Shown here piece after piece: positions 34,690 to 47,107 of a stretch of DNA of 64,000 bases. Every line of letters begins with the position of its first letter. The stretch's first letter is position 1. Source of the DNA: Dasypus novemcinctus (Eukaryota > Chordata > Mammalia > Cingulata > Dasypodidae). The notes beneath the pieces were generated by a model. It was not told the DNA's origin and made no database searches. It saw only the letters and a list, made by a program, of their open reading frames with translations. The stretch spans positions 33,320,796-33,384,795 of the forward strand of contig NC_080690.1 of NCBI RefSeq assembly GCF_030445035.2, given 5' to 3'. A program made the position numbers and the translations under genes.

Positions 34690-35070
34690 CTGGCAAGTCC
34701 TAAGGGAAGGGCACGCGGCATCTTATTTGGGCCTCACTACATCTCCATTTCACAGATGAGGCAACTGGGGCTCAGAGAGCAAAGGATCACTCTTCAGGGG
34801 AACAGCAGAGGCTGCCTGAAGCCAGGTCTCTGCGACCCCAGAACCCGTAGGCCCTGAGCAATGCCTGCCGTTAGCAACCCTGCCTGAGACACCTTGCCCC
34901 CAGCATGGGCACTCCAGGGTCACGGCCAGGGCCCAGCCTCACCCAGGGGGAAGCAGAGCAGGCAGCCTCTAGCCCTGTCGGACCCTATTGTTAACTTGCT
35001 GGGTGACTTTGGGCAAGGATCTGTCCCTCTCTGGCCTCATTTTCCTCGGTTTTAAAATGAATTAAAGATT
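34690..35070. repeat. Two MIR fragments upstream of ADGRG5 exon 1
   Basis: Plus-strand MIR at about 34715-34850 ('tttcacagatgaggcaactg'). Minus-strand MIR at about 34975-35065 ('tgggtgactttgggcaagg', 'tcattttcctcggttttaaaatg'). Confidence 0.7.
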
Positions 35071-35089
35071 GTGGGCCCCACTTTGGAAT

Positions 35090-36360
35090 TTGTGCTCCTG
35101 AGTGTGAGGGAGTTGGACTCAAGTTTGACTTCTCTACATATGCCTCTTCTGTCACTTTTACTGAACCTGTGATGGTGCTGGGGTTGGTGTATATTCAGGA
35201 GACTTGAATCTCTGGACTGGCCATGCGCCAGCTGGGCCCTGAGCCTCAGCAGAGTCGTAACTCCTACTCTCCAGTTCGTTGGACTTACCTAGGTCAGTTG
35301 ATGGGGAGGTGAGAATGGTCAACCACCACACCAGGGAACTGAGAGTGTCTGCAACTGCAAGCAAGAGAATCACATCGATCAGCCATGTGGGATCTAAGCC
35401 CCTTCTTGATTTAGAGGTAGAGTGGGCATCACATCCTGGGGTCCACAGGATGGAGGAATATAATATGGATTGGAGTGGACCTGCTGGAATTCTACTACAG
35501 AACTGTTTTGACTCTAGCAATGGAAGAAATTGTATCATTGATGTGGAGATGGTGGCCACAGGAGTTGCTGAGGGCAGGGAGAGGGAGAAGAGGAAAATGG
35601 TGCAATTTCAGGACTTGGAGTTGTCCTTAATGATATTGCAGGGACAGATGCAGGACATTGCATATCCTGCCATAATCCACTGGATGGACTGGGGGAGAGT
35701 GTGAACTACAATGTAAACCATGGTCCATGTAGTGTGGTGGTACTCCAGGGTGATTTCACCAAATGCAATGAATGTGCCTTACTGATGAAAGGGGATGTTG
35801 ATGTGGGAGGAGTAGGGGGTGGGGAGTGGGGTATATGGGAGCCTCTTATGTTTTTCTGTTGTTGTTTTTAAAGATTTATTTTTATTTATTTATTTCCCCT
35901 TCCCCCCCGCTCATTGTCTGCTCTGTGTGTCCATTCACTGTGTGTTCTTCTGTGTTCGCTTGTGTTCTTGTAAGCAGCACCAGGAATCTGTGTCTCTTTT
36001 TGTTGTGTCATCTTGCTGTGTCAGCTCTCCATATGTGCAGCGCCACTCCTGGGTAAGCTGGACTTTCTTTCGCATTGGGCGGCTCTCCTTACAGGGCGTA
36101 CTCCTTGCACGTGGTGCTCCCTATGCGGGGGACACCCCTGCATGGCATGGCACTCCTTGCCCGCATCAGCACTGCGCGTGGGCCAGCTCATCATACAGGT
36201 CAGGAGGCCCTGGGTTTGAACCTCAGACCTCCCATGTGGTAGGCGGATGCTCTATCTGTTGAGCCAAGTCCACTTCCCTCTCTTACGGTTTTTAATGTAA
36301 CGATGTTATGTGATCTACTTATCTTTTTTTAAAAAAAGACAATAAAAATAAATTTTAAAA
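35090..36360 (+). repeat. Older L1 3' UTR copy, split by an antisense SINE
   Basis: Parallels 25990-26640 block by block ('gacttgaatctctggactgg', 'ggtcaaccaccacacca', 'ggatgg..gggggagagtgtg') but strongly diverged. Continues after the SINE as 'ttttaatgtaacgatg' and an A-rich tail. Confidence 0.8.
35867..36279 (-). repeat. DAS SINE, older, minus strand
   Basis: Reverse complement of the family: T-rich (attt)n at 35870-35895, body, and reversed head 'ttgagccaagtccacttccc' at the right end. Flanked by worn ctctta-ttttt repeats. Confidence 0.85.
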
Positions 36361-36371
36361 ATAAAAATAAA

Positions 36372-36480
36372 ATGAATTAATGATTGGGAGTGGATGTGGC
36401 TCAAATGGTTGAGCTCCTGCCTCCCACATATGAGGTCCCAGGTTCAATCTCCAGCCCTTGGTACCACAGATGCAAAAAAA
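36372..36480 (+). repeat. Short tRNA-head SINE (xenarthran type)
   Basis: 'gggagtggatgtggctcaaa', 'cctcccacatatgaggtccc', box B-like ggttcaatctcc, then an A tail. 'aatgaattaat' before and 'aagaattaat' after look like the target duplication. Confidence 0.7.
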
Positions 36481-39400
36481 AGAATTAATAAACTTCTGCT
36501 TAAATATACTAAATTTATGACTACTGCGGAGGATTCTGGGAAACTCCAGGAATTAGTCCCTCCACCAAAACAACTATTGATCGGCAGGAATTGTCTGACT
36601 CAACCACTTTGAAACTCCAGAGTCTAAGGGAAGACTGTGCAGTATCTAGGAGGGAACAGAAGGAGAGGAAGAGGCTAGTAAATTGGGATAAGCTCTGGTG
36701 AGTTTCACCCTCCCTGCAGCACTTCCATCCTCCTTCCCCCAGCCTCGTGGCGGCAGCAGCGGGGACTGGAGCTCAGAGCCCCGGCGAAGCTTGCTGGCGC
36801 CAGGTGGGACGTAGTACTCCATAGTACTCCAAACTCCAGGGGTGCTTGGTCTGATCCCAGCGCTCTACCTATGATCACCACTGGGACCTGCTCTGAGGGT
36901 GGCCGTTGTTCCAAACCCCGTGGGGCAAAGGTGGCAGAGGAGTCACAGTTGAAAGTCTGCACTCCTGGACAAGTGCTGAATTAAGAAAACGCAGTTTGAA
37001 AAGCCATAGACGCTCCGGGTGCCCTTGCTGGCCCTTCCCCCACCCCCTAAACAACAGAGTGGCGCAGCTTGCGCTCCCATTGTGGGCGCCTGGCCCTGTT
37101 CCAGAGGAAACAGAGCGAGCGCTGTGTGCAGACTGGGTGGGTGTACGTATGTCAGTGCCAATCTGTGGGGGGGAGGGGGGAGAGTCTAAGAGACTGAGCC
37201 AGGAAGGTGCCCCTGGCCCACCCTCCCAGAGATTGCCTGAGGGCAGAGAAGCTGCTTGCAGGCAGGGGGGCCCTGTGAGAAACAATCAAGTTGAAGCGGC
37301 CTAAGGCAAAAGCCTATCCATATTAAGTCACTCAAGAGAACACCCAGGAGGGGGAGGCAGCCTATTTCAAAGGAAGCAGAGGCAGCATTCACTTGAACTC
37401 CTGTAAACTGTGAACGGGGACTTCCTAAGGCCTGTAGCAAACACAAGCCCAGGAAAACAAGCAGGCTTCATGGCTCTGGCTCTAGACAGGCTCAGATAAG
37501 ACAGAGAAACCATTTGCCTCGGGCTAATCTTCTTGGTGGAGGGCTAAGCCCTGAAGGAGACCACCAGGCAAAACAGAGCCAAAGGGTACAGACAGTGAAA
37601 GGAGGCTTTGCCTTTGGTTGGTTTGTATTGATTACTTCCTGGCATTCAAGAAAATCTCTGTCATATCACTAGCTGGATATAAACTTAAGGCACAGCACAG
37701 GGACTAAATACCAGAGCTAACACTTTAAAATATATTAATGTACAGTGTGCAACAAATACTACAAGACAAACTAAGAAACAGGAGATGATGGCCCATCCAA
37801 AGGAACAAGATGAAAATCCAGGAACCATTCAACAAAGAGGACCAGACTTTGGACTTACTAAACAGAGTCTTTAAAATAATCAAGCCAAATATGCTCAAGG
37901 AGATAAAAGAAAACTCAGAGAAACAACTAAAGGATATGAGGGAAACAACGCATGAACAATATGGGGATATTTCCAGAAAAATGCAGGAATTAAAGAATGC
38001 AATAACTTAAATGAAAACATTTCCTAAATGGTTTCAATAGCAGATCAGAGGGGGCAGAAGAAAGATCCAGTGAACTCAAAGACAAACCAACTGAAATGAT
38101 TCAGACTGAAAAGTAGAAAGAAAAAAGAATTATACAGAAAGAACAGAGCCTGAGAGACATGTGGGACATCACCAAGTATACCAATATATGTATTATGGGA
38201 TACCAAGACGGAGAAGAGAGAAAGGGGCAGAAGAAATATTAAAAGAAATAATAACAGAAAACATCTAAATTTTAATGAAAAACATTATTTATGCACATTC
38301 AAGTTCAGTGAATGCCAAAAAGATAAACTAAAAGAGAACCACACCATGACACACAGTTATCACACTGTCCATGCCAAGTAAAAGGAGAGAGTTATGAAAG
38401 CTGCAAGAGAAAAGCAACAAGTTATGTCCAAGGGAATCCCAATAAGATTTAGTGCCAACAAGTTGGATAACCTAGATGAAATGGACAAACTCCTAGAAAG
38501 ACACAAACTAGCTACACTGACTCTAGAAGAAATAGAAAATCCCAACAAACCAATGTTAGTAAAGAGTTTGAATCAGTAATCAAAAACCTCCCAACTAAGA
38601 GAAGTCCAGGACCCAGTGGCTTAACAGGTGATTTTTACCAAACGTTCCAAGAAAAATTAACATTAGTCCTGCTCAAAGTCTTCCAAAAAAATTGAAAAGG
38701 AGGGAACTCTCTAATTCATTCTAAAAGGCCATCACCCATGTACCCAAGCCAGATAAAGATCTCACAAGAAATAAAACTTCAGAGCAATAGCCCTTATAAA
38801 TACAGGCACAAAGATCCTCAACAAAATACTAGCAAACTGAATCCAACAGCACATTAAAAGAATTATATTCCATGATCAAGTGGTATTGATTACAGGTATG
38901 CCTGGGTGGTTCAACATAAAAAGGTCAATTAATGTAATATACCACAGTAACAGAGTAAAGGAGGGAAAAAACACATGATCATCTCAATTGATGCAAAAAG
39001 GCATTTGACAATATCCTTCAGCACCTCTTCTTGAAAAAAACACTTAGAGTACTGGAATAGAAGGAAACTTCCTCAAAATGATAAGGAGCATATGTGAAAA
39101 ACCCACAGCTAACATCATACTCAACAGTGAAAGACTGAAAGCTTTTTTCCCTCTAAGATCAGGAACAAGAAATTATGTTCATTGCCACTACTGTTATTCA
39201 ACATTGTACTGGAAGTTCTAGCTAGAGCAATTAGGCAAGAGAAAGAAATAAAAGGCATCCACATTGGAAAGAAAGAAGTAAAACGTTCCCTATTTTCAGA
39301 TGACATGATCCTATATACAGAAAATCCTGAAAAATCCACAAAAAATGCTACTGGAACTAATAAATGAATTTAGCAAAGTGGCAGGCTACAAAATCAACAC

Positions 39401-39965
39401 CCAAAAATCAGCAGTGTTTCTATATACTAGTGAAAAATAATCTGAAAAGAAATCAAGGGGGAAAATTCATTTATACTAGCAATTAAAAAAAAAAATCTAA
39501 GAATAAATTCAACCAAGGATATAAAGGACTTATACACAGAAAACTATAAGACATTGCCAAAAGAAATCAAGTTAGGCCTAAATAAATGGAAGGACATTCC
39601 ACATTAATGGATTAGAACTGTTAAGATGTCAGTTCTATCCAAAGCAATTTACAGGTTGAACTCAATCCCAATCAAAATTCCAAAATCCTTCTTGCAGAAA
39701 TGGACAAACAAATCATCAAAATTAGATGTAAGTAAAACAAATACAAACAAACAAAAAAATTTATATGTAAGGATAGGAGGCCTGAACAGCCAAGCTATCT
39801 TGAAAAAGAACAAAGTTGGAGGACTCACTTTTCCTAATCTTAAAGTATCTACATTGACATAGTAATCAAAATAACATGATTCTGGTACAAGGACAGACAT
39901 AGACCAATGGAATCAAATTGAGAAGGCAGAAATCAACCCTCACATTTATGGCAAATTGATTTGTT

Positions 39966-40056
39966 TGTTTTTTTTAGGAGGTACCAGGGATTAAACCTGG
40001 GACCTCCTACATGGGAGGAAGGTGCTCAACCACTGAGCTACGTCCATTTCCCCAAT
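39966..40056 (-). repeat. Short tRNA-head SINE, minus strand
   Basis: 'aggaggtaccagggattaaa', 'gggacctcctacatgggagg', 'gagctacgtccatttcc' is the reverse of the short xenarthran SINE head. The 5' T run is its A tail. 'caaattgat' flanks both sides. Confidence 0.75.
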
Positions 40057-41056
40057 TGATTCTTGACAAGCATGCAAAGACCAACTCAACTGGGAAAGAA
40101 TACTCCCTTCAAAAAATTGTGCTGGGAAAAGTGGAATGTCCATGAGCAAAATCAAGAAGAAGGACCCCTATCTTAAACAATATATGAAATCAACTCAAAA
40201 TTTTCAAAGACTTAAATATAAGAACAAGAAGTATAAAACTCCTAGAAGAAAACATACGGAAGCATCTTCAGACCTTGTTAGGCAATGATTTCTTAGACTC
40301 TACAAGCAACAAAAGAAAAAAATTAATAAATGGGACCTCATCAAAATTAAAAACTTTTGTGCATCAAAAGACTTTATCATGAAAGTAAAAAGGCAATCTA
40401 CTCAATGGGAGAAAATATTTAGAAACCACATAACTAATAAGGGTTTAATATCCAGAATAAAGAAATGCTACAACTCAACAATAAAAAGACAAACAATCCA
40501 ATTTAAAAAGGGGCAAAAGACACAAATAGACATTGCTCCAAAGATATACAAATGGCCAAAAAGCACATGAAAAGATGCCAACATCATTAGCTATTAGGAA
40601 AATGCAAATCAAAACCACAATGAGATACCATTTCATACCCACTAGAAAGAATACTTTAAAAAAAAAATGGAGTGTTGCAGCTCCTTTAGAATTTGTCTAG
40701 TAGGTCTTCTGGCTTCTGCTGGAAGGTCCTCCAAAAAAAAGAGTGGACACTTACAAGTCTTAGAGAAGATGTGAAGAAATTGGAACGCTCATTCATCCAT
40801 TGTTAGTGGGAATGTAAAATGGTGAAGCCACTGTGGAAGACATTTTGGCGGTCCCTCAGAAAGTTCATTATAGAATTACCATATGACCCAGCAATCCTAC
40901 TTCTAGGTATATACCCAAAAGAATTGAAAGTAGGGACTTAAATAATTGCACACCAATGTTCATAGTAGCATTATTCACAATTACCAAAAGATGGAAGCAA
41001 ACCAAGTGTCAATCAACTGAAGAATGAATAAACAAATTGTGGTATACACATACTGT

Positions 41057-41625
41057 GTTAGTCAGCCAAAGGGGTGCTGATGCAAAATACCAGAAATCTG
41101 CTGGCTTTTATAAAGGGTATTTGAGGAAGAAGCTTACAGTTAGCAGGACATAAAACAAGTTACTTCCCTCACCAAAGTCTGTTGCCACGTGTTGGGGCAA
41201 GATGGCTGCTGAGGTCTGCCAAGAGTTCAGTCTTCTTGGGTTTCTCTTTACCCCGGGCTCCGTTGCTCTCTGGGTTCAGCTGCTGTGTTTTCTCCACAAG
41301 GTCAGCTGTAGACTATTAGGTGAACAGCTTATTTCTCGTCCTGGGGCCTTCTCTCTTTCCTCACAACCAAGCTCCTCTGGGTGCTTACTTCCTGGGGCAC
41401 TAGCTCAAGACTCCAGCATCAAAACTCCAACATCAAAACTCCAACTCTGTCCTTTGCCATGGCTTTTATCTGTGAGTCCCTACCCACCAAGTGGGGACTC
41501 AACACCCTACTGACATGGCCGAATCAAAGCCCTAATCATAATTTAAACACGCCCAAGAACAGATCAGTTGACAAACATAATCCAATATCTATTTTTGGAA
41601 TTCATGAACCATATCAAACTGTTAT
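41057..41625 (-). repeat. MaLR-type solo LTR, antisense in old L1
   Basis: Reverse complement of the LTR found twice at 51243-54187: 'tcagccaaaggggtgctgat', 'gacaaagga..ccatggcttttatctgtgagtc', 'ggaattcatgaaccatatca'. It interrupts the L1 between 'tacacatactgtg' and 'tacacacaatgg', close to a duplicated 'atacacac'. Confidence 0.8.
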
Positions 41626-41774
41626 ACACACAATGGAATATCCAGTTGTAAAAAGGAATGAGGTTCTGATACATATAAGAACATGGATGAACCTTGAAGA
41701 CATCATATTAAGTGAAATAGTCTGACACTAAAGGACAAATACTGTATGATTGCACCCATAAGAAATAATTAGAG

Positions 41775-42212
41775 GTGGGAAATGGTTGTGGCTTAACTGA
41801 TAGAGCATCACCTACCAAATAGGAGGTCCAGGGTTCAAACCCAGAGCCTTCTGGCCCATGTGATAAGCTGGCCCACATGCAGTACTGCCACGTGCAAGGA
41901 GTGCCTTGCCATGCAGGGGTGCCCCCCGCATTGGGGAGCCCCATGCACAAGGAGTGTACACTGTAAGGAAAGCTGCCCCGCCTGAAAAAAGCGCAGCCTG
42001 CCCAGGAGTGGCGCCACACACATGGAGAGTTGATGCAGCAAGATGATGCAACAAAAAGAGACACAGATTCTCAGTGCCGCTGACAAGAATGCAAAATGCA
42101 AGCAGACAGAGAAGAACACACAGTGAGTGGACACAGAGAGCAGACCCCGGTGGGGAGGAGGGGAATGGGGAAGGAGAGAGAAATAAATGAAAATAAATCT
42201 TAAAAAAAAAAA
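41775..42212 (+). repeat. DAS SINE, old variant
   Basis: Head 'gggaaatggttgtggcttaa' is intermediate between the short SINE and DAS-III. Body and (aaat)n tail follow the family. Inserted in the L1 3' UTR. Confidence 0.85.
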
Positions 42213-42224
42213 AAAAGAATCAGA

Positions 42225-42415
42225 GGGAAGCAGCTGTGGCTCAAGCAATTGCTCTCCCATTTACCATATGGAGGACCCAGGTATGATCCCCAGAACCTCC
42301 TAGTAAAAAAAAGAAAAAAGGCGTCCCAGATCTGCTCAGAGAGGTGCAAGGCCCCTGTGCAGCAACGCGATGCTCCTAAAAGATGATGACACAACCAGAT
42401 TTTTTTTTTAAAAGA
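42225..42415 (+). repeat. tRNA-head SINE, diverged
   Basis: 'gggaagcagctgtggctcaa', 'ctcccatttaccatatggag', 'aggtatgatccccagaacct' then a worn body with A-rich breaks. Lies directly after the preceding SINE. Confidence 0.7.
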
Positions 42416-42620
42416 AAGAATTAGAATAAGCAAATTCATAGAGTCAAAAACTAGAATATAGGTTAGCAGGGGCTGAGGTGGGAGTAAGGAATGGGAAGTT
42501 GTATCTTAAAATGTACATAGTTTCTTTTTGTGTTGACTGTAAAGTTTCGGTAATGGGTGTTGGTGATGGCAGCACAACATTGTGAATGTAATTAATGGCA
42601 CTGAATTATATACTTCCATG

Positions 42621-44950
42621 TGGTTGTGAAGGTTAGGCTAATGTGTCAACTAGGCCAGGTAATTACGTCCAGTTATTTGGTCAAGCAAGCACTGGGCTAA
42701 TTGTAATACAAGGACATTTATGGTCTTTAGTCACCACTGACTTTACTGCAGTGGTAAATCAGAGAGCTGATTACAATCACATCCATCCGGGAGATTGCCA
42801 TCAACAATGAACGAAGCTGGATCCAATCAGTTGAATGCCTTAAAAGGGGAAGTGATTCCAGCATTGAGTGAGAATTTCCCAGCTCGTCTTTGGACAGCCA
42901 GTGTCTCCCAGCACTCATCAAGGACTTTCACTGGACTTTCATTGGAGCCCTTGGTTGCAACTTACCTGTGGAACCTAACTAGTGGTGATGTTCACAAGTC
43001 ATCAAGCCTTGCCAACTAATCAGCCTTTTAGTGCTCCACTCTTAAAGAAAAATGCTCAAGCAAGGATCACCTGTTATTTTCAAACATGCACCTCAGGAAG
43101 CTGCTGGAAGAAGTGAGTCAACGAAATAATGGAGTAAATCATGAAAAAAGACACAGGATATAGGGAACAGAGAACCTCACCAGAGAGAGGTGAAGCTACT
43201 ATTCGGAAAATGGGTAAAGAGAGTGACCAGGTTGATGGCTAAACAGCAGGACTAGAACACAGCCTTTCCAGAAGGGAGCAGAAGAGAAGACTCAAAGGAA
43301 AAAAGAAGAATATATAATATAGAGATTATCTGATAGAGTTGAGCAAAGTTTTATATAGAAAGCTTGCAAATGAAAAAAAAGAAGCAATTAATTTCAGAAA
43401 AAGCTATACAAGAAGGAAAACATAGTCATCTTACATTTGGTTTTATAGGGAATAATATCTATATAGACATAATAGAAACATTGAACAGGAAATTTATTTT
43501 TTAATTGTGTAAAACCATAATAAAATGAGTTCAACTTCCACTTAGGATGCAGAGAGTCACAAGAGACCACTGCTCCCATCATGAAAATGGAGAAAGTCAA
43601 ATTAAGTACAAAGTCCTATTTTTAAGCATTAGAGAGTGGAGGTCACAAGATAACCAAGTGAATAGATATTCAATGGTTGATAAACTCTTCAGTGAGAGAT
43701 AAGACATCTCAATGGTTTCACCTTTGGACAGAGCACAGGAGGAAGATGAGGTTACCACAAAAGTAGGTAAAAAGAAAACTAAAAATAAACTCTTGAAGTC
43801 TGTGTATGGTTTAAAGAGAGAGTTTAGAATCTTGGAGAGGCCCAAACACAAGGGAAGTGTGTACCTACTTGACAGGTCCTTCCCAGTCCTCACTGGGTGC
43901 TCATGAGAATGATTTGGGGTGGGGCAGGGCCTGAGAGAGCGTCCATGATGGTTCAGGCACACAGGGTCTGCCAAGGTTTGGGGTGCAGCTGGGGTTCCAG
44001 GAGAAGCCTATCTGAGCTCAGGGCCATGCATAACTACAAGGCTGTTACAGGCTGCTGCTGAGAGATGGACACCTACACTCTGGATCTTCCTATGACATGA
44101 GATGCTCAGTCAACCAGATATGACCTATTATCAGGTAAAGAAAGATCTGCTGCCTCTGACAGAAGAAAATCCACATCCGTTCACCCTGTACTGGCACTAC
44201 TCAAAATCCATTAGTCAATGGGGAGAAGCAGGAAACCCACATGTATCTAAGATCCTGCACAGATATCAAGCAGAGGGCTGCTGCTGGCAGAAGGGCAGGC
44301 CCTCACCCACATCCAAGGCCTATACCAATACTAGGCAGAGTCTGGTTCCCATGGGGGCAAAGGACAGGTTATCTGCCTACACTCTAGTACCTGTACTGAG
44401 TAGAAGACAGAAGTTATCAGTTACTGGAGAAGAATCAGTAAAACTGAAGGAGTCCCAACCCTGAGGCTCAGGCACATCCTAAGGCTGAGGCTAGAGCAAG
44501 AGAACAAAGAATCCACTGCTTTTACCACAAACCTTGAACCAAGTAATGAGGAATCACTGTGGATGGGTCTAGAACACAAAAAGAAATTCCCTCTGTTGCA
44601 TGCATACAGGGCCAGCCAAAAGCTGAGAGTGGAGAAGGAATACTGAGAAAATCCCTACTGCACTCCAAGCCTCACATTAAGCACAAAAGTGGCAATCCAC
44701 CCCTGGAGAAATTTGATGCCTGTGGTTCACAGAGGGTAACTACAGCAACAACAAAACATACACTCAAATCAACTATAGGCTAGAGTCACTCAACCCCCCA
44801 CAGGAAAGCACTAACACAAGAAGAGGTATGCCTATTTTTAGGCATAAATATCATCTACCTCACTTGTTGTTCTTTGACACATAATGTTTGGCAATCAATC
44901 AAAGATTGAAAGAAAGAGGAAGATAAAAAGACCCATGGTCAAAAGATGAA
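42621..44950. other. Repeat-derived intergenic DNA, poorly classified
   Basis: 42640-43050 resembles an old LTR or MER-type repeat ('ggctaatgtgtcaactaggc'). 43100-44950 looks like diverged L1 5' sequence. No gene found. Confidence 0.35.
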
Positions 44951-44955
44951 AGAGG

Positions 44956-45254
44956 GGAAGCGGCTGTGGCTCCATCAGTTGGGCTCCCGTCTACCATATG
45001 GGAGGCCCTGGGTTTGTGTCCCGGGGTCCCCTTGTGAAGGCGGGCTCCCCCACACGCTGCAGAGCACTGCCCAGCCCGCAAGTACCGCAGAGCGCTGCCT
45101 GGACCGCAAGCACTGCAGAGAGCCAACTCAGCAAGGTGACGCAACAAAAGAGGGAGATAAGTAAGAACACAGAGGAGCACGCCCCCGAATGGACACAGAG
45201 AGCAGACAGCACGCAAAAAGCCACAAGGGAGGGGGGGGAGATTAAAAAAAAAAG
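44956..45254 (+). repeat. tRNA-head SINE, GC-rich variant
   Basis: 'gggaagcggctgtggctcca', then 'cagcaaggtgacgcaacaaa' and an A tail. Flanked by worn aaagatgaaagag / aaagataaaagag copies. Confidence 0.75.
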
Positions 45255-46014
45255 ATAAAAGAGGCAACAGCAACAGAACCAGACCAAGAGATGGCCCTAA
45301 TGGTGGAACTATCAGATAGGGACTTAAAAATAAATATGATGAACATTTTTAAAAGAACTAATGAAAAAGGTGGACAAAGATCACCCAAGATGATATAGAT
45401 AATGTGAAGAGTTCTACATTCATTTTAAAATTGAAGTTGTAGTTTAAAAACCTTTCCACAAAGGAAACACTGGACCCAGATGGTTTCACTGGTTAATTCT
45501 TCCAAACATTTACAAAAGTGGGGGAAAAAAAGTGATAATACCAATTCTACAGAAACTCTTCCAAATAATAAAAAAGGAAGGAAGAAATAATAACAATTCT
45601 AAACACATTCTTTCAAGAAATAAAGGAGGAAATTATGCTTCCCATTTCATAAGGCCAATACTACTGTAGTACCAATACCAGACAAAGACATTACAAGAAA
45701 AGAAAATTTCAGATCAAGAACCCTCATAAATATAGATACAATCTCAATAAAAGTCCCAGAAGTCTTTTTATAGAAATTGGTAAGCTTATTCTAAAATTAT
45801 ATGGAAAAGTAAAGAATCTAGACTAGCCAAAACAATTTTTAAAAAGAAGAACAAAGTTGGAGGGCTCAGAGATATATGCTATCTCATTCAATGCTTACTA
45901 TAAAGCTACAGTAATCAAAACAGTGTGTTATTGGCATAAGGAAAAACATACAGATAATTGGAACAGAATAGTCCAAAAAATACCCGCATATGTATTTTTT
46001 ACAAAGATGCCAAG

Positions 46015-46388
46015 ATGGGAAACGGACTTGGCCCAGTGGTTAGGGCATCCGTCTACAACATGGGAGGTCCGCGGTTCAAACCCCGGGCCTCCTTGACCCA
46101 TGTGGAGCTGGCCCATGCGCAGTGCTGATACGCGCAAGGAGTGCCGAGCCATGCAGGGGTGTCCCCCAAGTAGGGGAGCCCCACGCGCAAGGAGTGTGCC
46201 CCGTAAGGAGAGCCGCCCAGCGCGAAAGAAAGTGCAGCCTGCCCAGGAATGGCGCTGCCCACACTTCCCGTGCCGCTGACGACAACAGAAGCAGACAAAG
46301 AAACAAGACGCAGCAAAATAGACACAGAGAACAGACAACCGGGGGAGGGGGGAGGAATTGAAAATAAATAAATAAATCTTTTTAAAAA
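46015..46388 (+). repeat. DAS-III SINE with the 'cacacttcccgtg' deletion
   Basis: Lacks about 48 bases between 'gcccacac' and 'ttcccgtgcc', exactly as in the copy at 4263. Perfect 12-bp duplication aaagatgccaag at 46003-46014 and 46389-46400. Confidence 0.9.
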
Positions 46389-46646
46389 AAAGATGCCAAG
46401 CTAAGTTAGTAGAAAGAGGATAGTCTTTTCAACAAGTGGCTCTGTAATAATTGGCTGCAAAAAAAAAGAACTTGGATCCATTCCTTATAGGACATACAAA
46501 ATTTAATGAATTATAAATCAAATGGCTCATAGATACAAATATTAAACCTAAAACTATAAAACTTCTAGAAGAAAACAATGGAGAAAGTCTCTCTAACCTT
46601 GGGTTAGGCAAAGATTTCTTAAAAATTATACCAAAAGCATGATCCA

Positions 46647-47107
46647 GGGAAGTGGATGTGGCTCAACCAATTGGGCTCCCATCTACCATATAGGAGTTCC
46701 AGGGTTCGATACCCAGGACCTCCTGGTGGAGGCAAGCTGGCCCATGTGGTGAGCTGGCCCACACAGAGTGCTGGCCTGTGCACGAGAGTGCTACCCTGCA
46801 CAGGAGTGCTGGCCCACGTGGAGAGATAGCGCAGCAAGATGACACAACAAAAAGAGACAAAGTAAAATAAATCTTTAAAATAAAGAGAGAGAGAGAGACA
46901 GAGGAGAGATAATAAGAGATGCAGCAGATTAGGGAGCTGAGGTGGCACAAGAGAATGATTGTCTCTCTCCCACTCCAGAAGGTCCCACGATCACTTCCCA
47001 GAGCCACCTAATGAGAATACAAGCAGACACAGAAGAACACACAGCAAATGGACACAGAGAGCAGACAATGGAGGGAGGGGGGAGAAATAAATAAAATCTT
47101 AAAAAAA
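46647..47107 (+). repeat. Dimeric tRNA SINE within one target duplication
   Basis: Left unit starts 'gggaagtggatgtggctcaa'. After an A/GA-rich linker a second unit starts near 46930 ('gagctgaggtggcacaagag') and ends in (aaat)n. One perfect 14-bp duplication, aaaagcatgatcca, flanks the pair at 46633-46646 and 47108-47121. Confidence 0.85.

Larger units (their letters stand above)
36530..42620 (+). repeat. Old, decayed long L1 with later insertions
   Basis: A GC-containing 5' part (36530-37700), ORF1/ORF2 remnants (37750-41050) and a 3' UTR end (41640-41770, resuming 42420-42620). ORF2 blocks such as 'acccagtggcttaacagg', 'gacatgatcctatata' and 'tacacacaatggaatat' are recognisable but carry many stops and shifts. 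Interrupted by a SINE at 39966, a solo LTR at 41057, and SINEs at 41775 and 42225. Confidence 0.8.

Noticed and set aside
41202-41513. 103-codon frame starting MAAEVCQEFSLLGF
   Set aside because: It lies inside an antisense MaLR LTR. The related LTRs at 51400 and 53900 show the same text in decayed form.
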